Assembly: GCA_021018815.1 (NCBI GenBank)
Contig: JAITYX010000052.1
Coordinates: 3,772,501-3,836,500, forward strand
Reading direction: 5' to 3'
From: Talinum fruticosum
Lineage: Eukaryota > Streptophyta > Magnoliopsida > Caryophyllales > Talinaceae
Length of the DNA stretch: 64,000 nt
Part shown: positions 47,964 to 61,900 of the stretch, in pieces
Numbering within the stretch: the stretch's first letter is position 1
How the letters are laid out: each line of letters starts with the position of its first letter
Notes under the pieces: model-generated
The model's database searches: none
Seen by the model: only the letters and a program-made list of their open reading frames with translations
Told to the model about the DNA's origin: nothing
Position numbers and translations under genes: made by a program

Positions 47964-48004
47964 CGAATTCCCCCTCTCCTCTTTCTATCCCCTCCTCGCT
48001 GCAC

Positions 48005-48023
48005 TCTCTCTCTCTCTCTCTCT
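48005..48023 (+). repeat. (CT)n run in CNOT9 5' leader
   Basis: A perfect CT run about 45 bp upstream of the CNOT9 start codon, i.e. (GA)n in the sense of transcription. Such runs are frequent in plant leaders and core promoters; a regulatory effect is only possible, not shown. Confidence 0.7.
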
Positions 48024-48024
48024 G

Positions 48025-49570
48025 TGAATTTGAATTTGATGGGTGGAGCTCCTCTGCAACTACTAGCAACACTACTTGCAAAATGGGTGAGAAAAAAATC
48101 CTCCAATTCCAGTAGTTTGTTTATTGCCTTTCTAGTTTGAGAAATTTACTATGTGGTGTTCCTTTAATTTAAATTGTACGTTTTGACCTTCTTAATTCGG
48201 TCGGTTAATGATCTCATGTCTAAGGCGTGACTCTAATAATATAAAACATTAGAAGCTAGTGTCACGGAATACGTTCTAATTTCGGAGATTTTAAATTTTA
48301 AAATTAAGTACGAACCTAATCACAAGTTTTATATTTTACTTTTACTTTTTTAACATTACTATTAATAAATGTGAATATATGATGACTGTTACAAACTTAG
48401 AATATGGAGTACTATTTTTTTAATTTCATAAATATTTTTCAATACAATTTCACGTCTCATAAAGAAAACGTGAATATGTCATGTTATAAAAGAGTAACGC
48501 CTATTACATCTTTCTTTATTCAATATGATGTAATATATATGTAACATTAAAAAGAAAACATACATAAATGCCATACATTTTTTAATTCAATATGATATAC
48601 ACATTTTATCAAATAATGATATAGTTTTAAATAATGATATATTTTTCATATAGCCTATTTATTTTACCTTTTAAAACTTAACGATTAACGGTTATGATTA
48701 AAGGATAGTGATTACTAACAACTATAAACGTTATCATAACCTCTAAAATAAATAGACCATCCGTACACAAAATATAAAAATATACATGGCCTTCATAAAA
48801 AAAAAAATACAACTATAAATCCCATACATTACATTACATGGCTCCTCAAGGCTAGTGTAACATTGTAAATGTAAACACATGTGATAACAAATTAGAAAAT
48901 TTAAAGAAAAGGAAAAAAAACAAATAGAATAAGAAAATTTAAAAAAAGGAAAAAAACAATAGAATAAGTGTATTTACAAAGTGTATGACCTAAAAATATG
49001 TGAAAGACACCCCACTATATGTTAAACTAGAGTGGGCAAGAACACTATGCTTTGGAGGAAACCAACGAAAGTTTCACGTGGTCTACCCACCAAAACTGTT
49101 ACCAAAACGACCTTAGGTCTTTTCCCTCTAAAAGCCAAGATCTGTAAAATTTCTTGCCAAGATTGGAAATGACACAACCGAGCATATCACTTCTAACGCA
49201 GAAGGCAAGCATCATCCCACCATATGTACAAGGCACAATTAGGTCATATCTTCTCATTTCCTTCAAGCTGACGAACAAGTTGATTGTTGACCTCCGGTTG
49301 CTTGGCCAAGAAGGTACATGTCATTTGATTAGGCACAAGTTGCTCTAGTATGACATAGGCTTCACACTGATAGACAAATGGTCAGTGTTTGCTCCACTGA
49401 TGGTACGAATCATATTCTTGATATCCGAGTGAGTTTGTAAACCTGAAAAATAATAATGAGGGTAGAGTTACGTACCAACCCTAATCTATAAGATGTACAA
49501 AATAAAGTTTGCTATGTGTCGGTCCCTGGAACTAAAACAAACACCGGAGGACTCTTGGCCTTGTAAAATT
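48025..49570. other. AT-rich spacer upstream of CNOT9
   Basis: It should contain the CNOT9 promoter (nearest 500 bp). No gene or bounded mobile element was recognised; I searched it for a further GBE3 3' exon and found none. Confidence 0.5.
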
Positions 49571-49574
49571 GATC

Positions 49575-52560
49575 CATATTCAATTGTTTTTGTTACGAGT
49601 AATCACAAAAAATGTATTAAAAATACACCAAGGGGATGTCACACATGAACAAAAGGGGAAAACACAAAATAATCAAACTCTCAAACTCCGAACACTAATC
49701 ATATTAACAAAATATCAAAAAGTCAATTTGTACCATAATCAAGAACTAGACTCCAACTATACAAAGTTGTTAAAAAGTACATTTGAAATCATCAAAGGAC
49801 CTCACCTTGCCCTCAAAAATTCGGCAATTGCTCTACTTCAAAGTACTCCACCAAATAGTTAATGGCATCAACTTACAAACCCGTAGAATCCAATTTTTCT
49901 TTAACCTACTTCCTAACGCCACCAAAACATCCTTTGATGTTAAAAATTGCACCCAACTAACCCCGTCAAAGAGAAAGACAAATCTTATAAAGCGGGGACC
50001 CACTAACAATGAACAAAAGGTGGTCAACACGTTCTTCCTCCGATAGGCACATCGCGCACCTATTAGCCAACTTAAAATTTCTCCTTTTACGCATGTCCTC
50101 TGTTAGAATCTTCCTTAAAGTGGCCGTCCAAGCTAGAAAGACATGCTTTAGTGGGAGCTTTAGACTTCTAAATTGCCTTATCTCGGAAAGTAAAGATGAT
50201 TCGCCCTTTAAAAACCTCTTTTCAAAAACTCTTCAATCATGTGGCTAAATAATATCATCATCACCCTCAAAATACAAAAATGCCCACTTGAATCATGTGA
50301 CTAAATATATCATCACCCTCAAAACAAACCTCTGTATTTGCAAGGAAAGCTAGCATGCTCAATACACTCTCTTCTTCCTAATCATTTGGGCTTCTCAAGA
50401 AAGTTAAATTCCAATGGTTTTGGATGTCATTCCAAGAAATTACTTCTTGCATTGTAGCCTCTTTCAAACAAACCATCCTAAAAAGATTTGGAAATTGAAT
50501 CTTGAGAGGTTGATCTCCGCACCACACATCATGCTCAAACAAAACCTTTGACCCGTTTTTCACCTTAAAATACACAAGAGAACGAAATCGGTCCAAACCA
50601 CTTGAAATAGAAATCTTAGCGGCCAACCCCATGAGCATAAGGACTTCTTTTCCTCCACTAGCCAGACTTGTCAACCCATATTTTGTGGGCAATCACATAT
50701 TTTCATAAAGTGTTCTCTCCCTTAGCAAACCTCCAAAGCCACTTGCCTTGAGAGTTTCGTTCATTGATCAGAGAGGTCTAACACCAAGGCCATCCATATG
50801 TTTTGGACGACAAACTTCATCCCAATATATCCAATGAAAAATCCTATTTTCATCATTAGTAGACCAAAGGAAGTCTCTCGTGATTTCCTCTAAATGAAAG
50901 GCAATACTGGCAGGAATGGTAAACAAAGAGATGAAATAAACATGGAGACTCCATAAGGTGTTTTGCAATAAAGTCCACCCCTTTAGACGGGCTTACATTT
51001 CCACCTTGGCCAATCTCTCTTGAAATCTTTCTACTATTGGTTCCTACATTCTTTTGCACTTATAGAAAGCACCAAAAAGAAGGCTGAGATAGGAAGATGG
51101 AAGGAACTCAAGCTCACAACCAAAGAACTGTGGTGATGAAGGTTTAGAACACCTCTAATAGGAATGAGAACACTTTTCGATAAGTTGACTCTCAAATTAA
51201 ACATAGCCTCATAACAGTAGAATACAAAGCAAATAACCTAAATTCGTATCCTCAGGCTTGCAGAAAAACAGAGTATCATCAGCAAAAAGCAAGTGGAAAA
51301 TCAATATTCTTTCTAACTGAGAATCCGTTATGTGAAAACCTTCCAAGATGCCAGCCTCCATTGCTACATTCTCCACTGAGAGTCTCCATCACCAAAATAA
51401 ATAAAAGGGGAGATAAGGGGTCACCTTGACGTAGCCCCCTTGAGCTAGAAAAAGACCCAGTCAGTTGCTTCACCATTGACTAAGACTGAAGCAAATGGTG
51501 TGATATACAAAAGTACATCCAACTCCATCTAAATGGAAAGCCCATTTTCTCAAGAGCAACCATAAGGAAGTCCCAAGAAACATGGTCGTAAGTTTTTTCA
51601 AAGTCAAGCTTGCAAAGGACTCCTGATTGGTTAGATTTAAGACCATGAATCAAAGCATCTTGATTTGGGCTAATAATTTTTCCGACAACATTCCTTAGCC
51701 CAGAAACAAGGACTTTAACTAAGTTTTTTAAACACTCCCCACCAGGCTAATAGGCCTAAACTTCTTAATGTCATCTGCCTAGCCACTTTAGGGAGCAAGC
51801 TAATGACCGTTGTATTCAGGCTTTTTTCAAAAACACCTCTCACAAAAATCATCAAAGAAACCCATAATGTCCCCCTTGACAATACTCCAACAATGCCGAA
51901 AAAAGCAAATTTTAAACAATCAGGTCCTAGAGCTTTCTCTCTCCCTAAGTCCATGATTGCATTCCACACTTAATCTTCTGTGAAGTTCAATTTAAGATCC
52001 AAAGCATCATTAGCACTGACAAGATCGTAAGAAATCCCATGACGTAAAGGCCTTAAAAGGATGGTCTTCATGGTCAAGGCTCTTGTAGAAACGAACAATA
52101 GCCTCTTTCACAGCAGACTCCTCATAAATCAGCCATCCATGTTAATGTTGTTAATGGCCTTAAAAAGGATTGAAATTCCTTCTGCTATTAGCCACTCTAT
52201 GAAAAAATTTGGTGTTGCGATCACCATACTTTACCCAGTACTGCTTAGTTCTTCGCCTCCAAAAGATATCATTCAATTACACAACAAAGATAGCTCTTTT
52301 CTTCACCTCAAGTCTTTCAATTCTATCTCTTTCAATTCTATCTGTATGACTAACGTCAAGGTGCTGTTCTTTCTCATCCAAAAGCTTAATCTTCTCCACC
52401 AAAATTGCCATCTTACGGTCAAAATGGCTGAAAACATCTCTATTCCAGTCTTTCAACTTCATTTTCAAAAATTCAACTTTGCCTAAATGAAGATACAGGA
52501 GCCACAAACATTAAACTCATTCCACCAAGCTTTCACGAGGTCAGAAAAGCCTTCCACCTC
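49575..52560 (-). mobile_element. LINE (L1-type) with most of ORF2, decayed
   Basis: Order on the minus strand: a helical, charged segment (LKDWNRDVFSHFDRKMA, about 52440) with no recognised endonuclease upstream of it, an RT domain (DLGREKALGPDCLKF at about 51940, LDFEKTYDHVSWDFL at about 51570, [15 protein letters not shown] at about 51430, catalytic FADD at 51286-51275), a thumb/connection region (CRPKHMDGLGVRPL at about 50800), and a zf-RVT area, ending in the shared family tail near 49580 (TGTTCATGTGTGACATCCCC). Many frame breaks. It is the longest LINE copy here and lies between GBE3 and CNOT9, immediately beyond the last GBE3 exon. Confidence 0.88.
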
Positions 52561-52913
52561 CAAACTAGCCTAACCTGGACTTAAAACAGTGAGAATACCT
52601 TGAGATGGACTATATTTGACCATATTGAAGCCAACTATCCAAAAAGCTAGCCAACCAAACATAAGTTACATTTTCTTTATAAATTTGGGGACACACTAGC
52701 CAGGAACAGTTTGAGGGGATCTCTCCGAAAAAATTCCCTTGTAGAACTCTCTTTGGTGCTGCTCATGCCTATTTCCAATTTATGCACAAGTGAATATTCT
52801 CTAGTAGATCTACCAGGTCATCTTCTGAATCACGTTAAAGTAGTGTTTAACAGTCCTATCAGCACTGATCAATCTGACCTAGAGATTCATATTTATCTAC
52901 AAAGTATAAAACG

Positions 52914-55900
52914 TCATACATCAATTTGCAAGCAACGAACCTGTGCAGTTCTACTAGGAAGAAGCACTTGTAAACAGTTCTGGAGACCGTCAGTTCTGCA
53001 TAACGGAAGAAATTGAGTTTACAGAAGAACAGAAATAAAAGCCAAAAGATGTGTGTAAGATATAATTAGAGAAGCTGAAATAAAGGAAAGAAAAAAAAAT
53101 ACAAACCTCTTCCTGATGCTTTTCTGAACATATTGATCACTATCAATCATTCCTTGACCGCCATATTTCTTCTCATCTGTGTTCATTACAATCTGTAACA
53201 TGAAATTCAGCATAACTCGTCTTTTATTGTAAGCTGTACTTTGCTATACTGGTTTGCTCATAAATAGTTAGTGGCATGTATTTATTCTATTCACTGCTGC
53301 AGGTACTGATATAGAATGGGCAACAGTTACAAATTTTATACCAGTGTCCCAGTGTATAGACCGAAGACAATGAAACTCCCTCCCTCACCTTTTTATCAGT
53401 TAAATTGCTCCTTAAAACTGCCCTATCATACATATAAGGTAGTCCCTGGACTAGCATATAAGAGTCGCACAACAACTCAGAAATAAATGAGGAAGGCCAG
53501 GTTATATGCACGTCCCTTGTGGCATAAAGAGTCAATAATGGAACATTGTGTGAACTATAGCAAAATGTCTAATTGAACTATCATCCACTTCTTTTTCCTG
53601 TGAAGTGGTGCACCAATCTTTTCAAATCTACTGTCTAATGGCAACATCTTTGTAATTTATTATAGGAGTACGAGTACGACAATAAGACTGGTCTGAACTC
53701 CACATCCTGCCTACACAGGACTAGGGCCAGCAGCAGATGGCCTAAGGCAAATATGGTATATAAGCTCTGACTCCAGCTTGGCTATACATCTTCTCGAGCG
53801 TCAACTCATGGTGCGCAACCTAAGGCCAATCAAACTGTGCCCAGCTGAAGGATAGACGATCATATGAGCGACTCACACTCTTCACTAGAACATGAAGAGC
53901 TCTGTAAACATCAACTTCTAATCTGATGTATATCTTGCTTTTGAAATCCCTAAAATTAGCACATTAAGCATTTTCCATTTGTTAACTTTCCATTTAACCT
54001 TAAATACCTACGTCAAACACTTGGCACTTTGACAAGGATTTGGATTCTTGGACTTCATTTTAGGACAAACACAAGCAAAAGAATTTCAGAAAATGGTTCA
54101 CTTCCACATGCACTCCTATCAGACATTTGTAACTAAGTGCAGATAATACAGGTCTATTTCGCTAATTGTAGAACAATTTCCATGTCAAGTTGTATATTTA
54201 AGCCAACAGTCAGTGTGTAGAAACAGACAGAACAATTGCGCTGGTCCATGAAAGTAAAAAAAGGCGAAAAGTACAAAGCAAAAGCAACTTTCAGTATAAC
54301 TGAAAACCCAGATTATCAAAGTAGGACATGGACTTACTTGATACTCCCCAGCTTCTTCGACTCCCACGCTATATCTTTCGTATGAATTAGTTGGATGAAA
54401 ATTAAAGATGAACAGAAGGGGCCCTCTCATGTAAGAAATTACCTGTCACGAAAAGTATCAGATACAAGATCTAACAACAGTACAAGAGACTAATTGTCCA
54501 AATTTATGTACAATAGTGCGCAGCCAATAAAATGAAAATTTTTACTCCATATGAACTTGAATGCTGTTTTAACAAAAGCTTAAGAGAAGAAATTGGCTGT
54601 TATTGGAGCATGAGAAAACAGTGAATAGACCAAGGCAGACAAAAAGCACTGCAATTCACCTTTTTTTAAATTCTTTGTTGATCAAATAATTACCTTAGTG
54701 GCCTAGTGCACGAGGAAATGGACAAAATTATTTATATAGACAAATAGAATGGTGTACCATTGTATCATCTTTTACATGGTGAACATTTGGTAAGCCTCTT
54801 GACAGAACTCTCTCTGCTTGATCCAATTTCATCAAGTCCTAGACAATAAGAAAGGAAATACAAATTTAGCATCTAATATAAATGATCATTATCATTGAAG
54901 ATAAAGTCCTCACAATCAGCAAATTTCTCCTTTTTTTGCCTTTTCTTTTCTTTTCTTTTTGGGGGTATTGGAAAAAGAGGGAGCCATTCTTAATATACAA
55001 ATCAACAAGAAAAACTGTACAAGTGGTAGATTTCAGACCTTGTCAAACAAAAACAAAGCACGATGAATTCCTTCGTCGTTCAACAACTTCCAGTGACGGT
55101 TTGCGAGCTCAAATGAGTTGTTGTTGCTAACTGCCGGGAACTCAACTCTCTGGTGAGTGGAAAGGAAAAATATAAATGAGAAGATGTTACACTTTTAAAG
55201 CATTTAAGAAAAAAATATATATATCACCTTTGGATGCCCGAATTCGTTGCCCATGAAATTAAGGTAAGCACAGCCACCGATGCTAAATGTTATCAGTCTG
55301 ATGATCTGAGGAAGAAAGACGGTTAGCCTATTGAAGTACGGACTACTGCAATGTCAGAATACATAACTTGTACGTGTACAAGAGCCAAAAGAAAAAAAAA
55401 AAAAAGGCGAGACATTAGTTGAAGTCCAAACCCATCAAATTAGTTCCCTGACTCAACCCCCGCCCCCAAAGACAATGTTGCAAAAGTTAATTGAAGCTGT
55501 CCAAGAACGCGCTTCTCAATCTGTGAGAATGCAACCGCTAATTTCTGTTTTTAGAATTTTGTATGCTTGCCACACAAACAACAGAATTACAACTATAAGT
55601 CCACTGAGAAGAAGGTAAACTTCCAATAATGCCTGGCTCATGGAATGATATCAGCAAATAATGAGAATTGCTACACAAAAATCCCTGCCCAGGCAAGCAT
55701 GTGCCTATTTTTGCTAGTGTGCTGGATAGTAATAAAACAAAAATGAAGGCCTGCAAGCTGCTAGTAGATATGACTTCAAATGAAACTGAGAAGGACAAGG
55801 CACATTAGCCTATGAAAAAGGGCTGAAGTCATGTTGTTTCCTTTAGGCACCAGCCCACTTTGTGGAAGCGATAAACCTTGCCTCTTCTCCATTTATGGAG

Positions 55901-58900
55901 GTGTATGATGAGTTTCAAATATATCACCCAAAGATTTTGCAGTCGTTACTCATTAAACAGTAGCATCCTAGCATTCAATAGGATGCACCAACGAATGCAT
56001 TTTCAACCCATAACCATTGTTTATAAATAATCAGCTAAAGCAAGCAACTCAGACAGGAAATATGATAGGCTATATATAGTAAGTGCTATAGAAGCGTTAG
56101 AAGTCAATTTAACATCAATAAAATGTCAGGGAATGAACTGCAAGGCATACTTTGTGCAATGAGCACCCACTTAGCAATGAATTTGCTGATTCAGCTGACC
56201 GATCTTTCTTGTCACCAAACAATATCTCAGCAAATGAACGTCCTCCAGATATGGACTAAAAAAGGAAGGGTGAATAAAACAAAGATCCATGAGTTCACAA
56301 AACAAGGAAGAGATGAAGGGTGAATTTGAAATGGGCAGAAAAAGATTTGATACCTGGCTGTGATTCTCAGCATACAGAAGCATTTTATTTGTATACTGTC
56401 TGTTACCCATTAATGTAGTAACAATCTGCATCAAACAAACATAATAAGCGGAAAGTATATACCTATCATATCACATTAAAGAGATACTGTAGAATCCTAC
56501 TAGTAAACCACCACAACCTTACTCATGCTCCATTCATCGTCAGGGACTTTCTCAAGAAAGGATAACCACATCTCTGATGCTGAGAGATTGACATAGTAAT
56601 CAAATCCCAGTCCACCTTGCGAAGTAGCCTCACATAGTCCTGGATAGTAACTTGCCTGTATAATATGGCAACATTTATCTTAAAATCAAAGTTCAATAGT
56701 ACAACTGAAAACTTCTCAAAAACCAGTATGGCGTCTTTCTTATGGCTGACTAAATAATAAAAACGTCAACACATCAAAGGCCCAGTCCGCTGCCTCTGAC
56801 TGGGATGAACAGACAACAATCTGTTAGTCTGTACTGGCATATACTTGAAATTCATAAGCAATAACTGTAATAAATTCAGTGAAAGTTCTTACATCTTCTG
56901 CAATTGTTATAATATTGGGATGAAGAGCATGTAGAATGTCATTTGCCAAAATGAGGTACATTAGGGCATCTCTATCAACGTACTGATTGCAGTACCTGTT
57001 CTCACAAAAGATTCCTGGGTCAATACTCAGTCAAACAGTCAGAAGATCGTCTATTCAATATTAATCATGTGTTCCAAAATCATTGTCACCCTTTGTCAGA
57101 GCTACGCATCATAACAGTTAGAGAGGAAGTAAGTAATATCATGGGAAGAACATTAAAACTGAGATAATCAAGGAAGAACAACGAATGTCAGTCAATGAAT
57201 AACCAATTGAAAAAGACTTACTCCTCCAGTTCGCCAGTAAAGGTTGTAAAGCCATTATGTGTATACATCATTGATGAGAGTGAATGGAACTGGAAGCCAT
57301 CAATTTGATATTCTTCAACCCACCTGCTCAGATAAAGTCCATATGCATGTCAAAATTTGAGAATGCTGCAGAAAAGGGTCAACAAACTAGAAGGTAGCCA
57401 GGATAGCCCACTAGATGAGCTTTCTGCAAAAGCAGGGCCTATAGAAGGGCATCAAATTATGAAAAAGACCACACTAGTGTCTAAAAGGCAAGTTGCTCAA
57501 GGTATAATGAGAAAAATGTTAAAAGGAGAGACAACATAGAATCTCATGATGCCTCATGTAATTACCAATTGAGATTAGAAAGCAGATATTGTAGCACATC
57601 AACATCGCCATACTTGAACATTCTTGTTCCCCAAAATTTGTGATGTCCTCGCTTTCCTAGCCAAAAGAAAACACAAGAACTTGCTTCAGTTATATTTACA
57701 CAATACAATACAACATTAACCGAAGAAAATATGGATAGGAAAATTATAATTCTAATAAAGTATCACATCTTTGCAGAAGAACCTCACAAATAGCAGTTGA
57801 TTTCAACTTTCAAGTACCTCCAATAACTAATCAGAAGCAACAATGAAAATAGTAGAGCACTAAGAAACCAAAGACCCAAAGGGGGCCGGGGAGGGGGGGA
57901 CACTGACAAGCGACAACCAGCTTACAAAAGTTTCTCATCATGCTACACTGACACTTCCTCAGAATACACCCACAGCAACAAAAATTAGGAGCCAATAAAA
58001 TGACAGCATCTCCACATAAAATCCTGTGTGGCAAACATCTAAAAAAATTTTTCTTTTCAGAAATCAACACTAAAGAGTAGCCAAGAATGTGTTCTAACTA
58101 TCATTCTCTTTCATGATGATAATCCATGACGAAAAAGGGAATAAGAATGTTAAACACAAATTCTGTATTCCCATTGTCACACTCCCACTCAACAAAAAAA
58201 AAAAGAAAAAGAAAAGGGTGATGGCACAGCAGCTTGTCTAACTTCTTTTTCCTCATAGACCATTTGGATGAGAATTCAAGAGTGGCGAATAAAGGGTGAA
58301 CCTCACAATGAGTTCTATTGATAATCCAATAAAGTCAGAAGCTTTTGTCCATAGGAATCAGAAATGTTAACAGAAAAGCATGGCATCCATTATACACGGA
58401 AAAATACATTGTAACTAATAGCATAAAACTGTGTAAACTATTCCCTACCAGCACCATGCATCAGGCTGGGCATATGAGAAGAGTTGGAATCAATGTGGTT
58501 CCAAAGACATCTAAGAAGTTACTAAAGTACTTGCAATTAATATTACTTAGCATTTATTCAATAAAGAAAGCTTATTTTTATTACAGTATCAGAAGAAAAG
58601 TAGGCTGAGACACTGCTTTTCGCTGTTCAATCATCTGAGGACCAAACTAAGATATAGGTTACGGGTTATAAGGCCTAAGTACTACCTACTTCCAAAAAAC
58701 AGGTTTCAGTACTACAATCGCAAGCTGGAAATTCTGACATAGGGAAGGAAGATTATGTCTAGCGACTATGCTTGACATCCCCTAAAAATAAACTTTTAAG
58801 ATCAAGGCAGTATCAAATCCCAAATACACCAGAAAGGTTACTCTTAAATCCCCTAAAGATTCAGCACTCCACTTACGGGAGGATTACTGATAGACAGAAT

Positions 58901-61900
58901 ACACCAGGACTCCAAAATTTGAGCTACCTCCAACCTATTTCGAATTCTCCAACTTACCAATTAGCTTTGTACCACATTGACTTTCCTAAATTAAAAAGAA
59001 GTACAAGCCAATTATCTTCCATTATCTCCAACTGCAGCTAAAATTTCTATGCTAAAACATCACTTTCTCTTAATCTACGTTTTTTCTAGGAAGAACAAAA
59101 TAAGATGAAAGGAGTCGTAAGAAAATTACCAGTATGAAAGTAGCAGTCATTTTTACCATCAAAAAGGGATAATCCAACCATCTCATCCGCTGCAGAGTAC
59201 GAATGCACGACATCTAAGAAGACTAACATCCCCAGACCTGAAAATGATAATAAATGTAATAAGTTTTGTTACTGGAAATAAATAAAAACAACTAAACAAG
59301 AACGCTGTATGTAACATTATCGCACACAAATGCCACTATTAATCATCTGCAATCACTGACAAGTAATTATCACAAGTTAATCAGTCAATGTCCTAGCTGT
59401 TGCACGACAAGTTATTAAATCAGCATCCTAGCTCTTAACTTCAAAGGTGACTTGGTTTGCTCATGACATTTCACGGACTCAAAAGCTCTTAAATTATCTT
59501 GTTTCGTAAACCCCTGCCACTCCCTGAATCTCATGCTAACAATAGGAACTTCATCAGTGTCAATTATCCCTCATACCAAACCTGGTGCCAGCTTTTACAG
59601 AGTTTCCCCACATTATTTAAATTACTTCTTTTGTGTGTGTTGGGGGGGTTGAATTAGAATAACTGATGAGTTTCTTGTATGAGTCAGTAACAACCATGAG
59701 CTTCATCTACCAAGTGCTTGAAGTCATCAGGAGTGCCATAGCGGCTGCTGACAGCATACATGTTTGTGACCTGTTTCATGTAATTTTACAAAGTTACATA
59801 CAAAAACCACAACCAATAATCAATCTATCCAGACAGCTAAGGAACAGAACTTAAAATGGAAGAAAAATTATAGGAGACTTTTTAAGAGGATTAAACATTA
59901 GCCACGAGCTCAAAATAGTAACTTCACATTAGTAGCACCAACGTAAAATTACTAACTTATGAAAAGTTTCAGCCCACTGTAAATCCATCGAAAAACAAAT
60001 TATGCCTCTCACAATAGCGGCAAGACAAAACAAATATAATTAAGCACCTCAATGTTTCCTTTTTTCACACTTTTATCAAATGCAAACTGTTCTTCAAGTC
60101 ACCTTCTATTAACTTCACAGGACACTTCCACAATTACCACCAAAAACACAAATACTTGTTAAACTGCATTAAAGATGTGAAAATTAGAGCATTTGATAGG
60201 CGAATAACGACAATAGCTTGAACATGCAAGGGTAAAACCTTTGAATGTCATATTCAATGTTTGACTCTGTAGACATGGACGCTAAAATTTTCCACTCACT
60301 CTATAACCAGCTGTGAAGTAATCCTTGTGCTCAGCAATACCAAATAGCTGGATTGCATTGTACCCAAGATTTTTAATGTGAGGAAGGACCTGCAAATAAG
60401 TAATAAAAAACAGAGATTAACAGAACAAGACAGACGTCTCATCTCGATGCAGCAGGTAATCCATGAGGATTGTTTCTCAAACCTTCTTAGTGAATTCACT
60501 AAACGATGATACTTTTGGCTCTGACCCGCTTATTCCAACGTGGCATTCATATATGCGCAAGGACTTTGGGGCCTTTGGATGTTTATTCTTCCACTTGTAT
60601 GCACTCTCAGGTGGAGGATCCCAGTGAACAGCACAAGCTTCCCTCCATCGGCATCTATAGACATGTACACATCAAGAAAGCCGTTCTTAGCAACTGATGA
60701 GATCAATATTAGAGCAAACCAATTTATCATGCAGCATGAAGAGACACCAACACATGGAGAAATCTCAACACAGTGAACAAGTTAACAAACGGAGGAAGCC
60801 CTGAAAGGGACAAAGATAAGGGCAGCAACGAACATGAAGCCTCAATCAAGCAGATCAATCTTATCAACAGAATCTATAATATGCTTCTGCAAAATTGCCT
60901 AAACCAGTATTGACCTGAAATTTGACATCCTCAACAACTATATCATTAGAAGTACAGAGAGAATGAACCACCAGATTGTGGACTATATAGTATGCTGTTA
61001 AGGTTGGAGCCAAAAAGAAGCATATCAATCTAACTATGATTACTCCTATCACAGGAGAAAAGTCTTGTGTGACAGTTTTGAGTATCAGTAATGCAACATC
61101 AGCAAAAATAACAACTATATATACCCAAAAAAAAAAAAAAGCAGAACCCCAGCGCAGGGAAGAAAAAACTGGGTACTTCTGTCACAACTAGTTCTAGTAA
61201 ATGTGAAATAAAGAACGATTGCTAGCTAAAGATTACACAAACAGACAAATATAAATGGAGCTGACACGATGAATTGCATGCGCTTAAACTAGAGGAAAGG
61301 AGAAGGAAAAACAAATCAATTATGCTTACTAGCTGGCAAAACAGGTGAATTAATTTACCTGGAATAACATAGGTAGCCCAGGCTGGAACTCGCTCCAAAG
61401 GACCGTCAGGAGTGTTGAAATAGACTCTGTACTTGCTTCCATGCGGTATACATGGAGTGTACTTCTTCATCCACGCTTTTCTTCCTTTTCGCGTCTCAAA
61501 CCAGTATGCAAGAGGAGGTTTCTTGTTACGATATTTCTCTCGCGAAATAGGATCATCCACAACATTGAAAACATCGTATTCCTTTCCTTCGTCAATTACA
61601 TCGTAACGGAATTTTTCAGGAGGTTCGTCCTTATGCTGTTCTCTGTATGCCTTATATCTTGTTTCAGCATCTGGTATATCTTCCAATTCCTCAAATGTTT
61701 GTGGCCCATTAGGACCAAATATTTGCTCATATAACTTTGCCGCTACTTCAAAACGAGATTTAATATATTTGTCCTCCCTGGTTCCCAGTATTCATCATTT
61801 GCCCTTTTAAAAACTTCATCAGCGGAAACCCCACTATCGCCTTTATCATAGTCATCCACATAGTTGTATTGCTGGAAATAGAGATCATCAGGTTCTTCAC

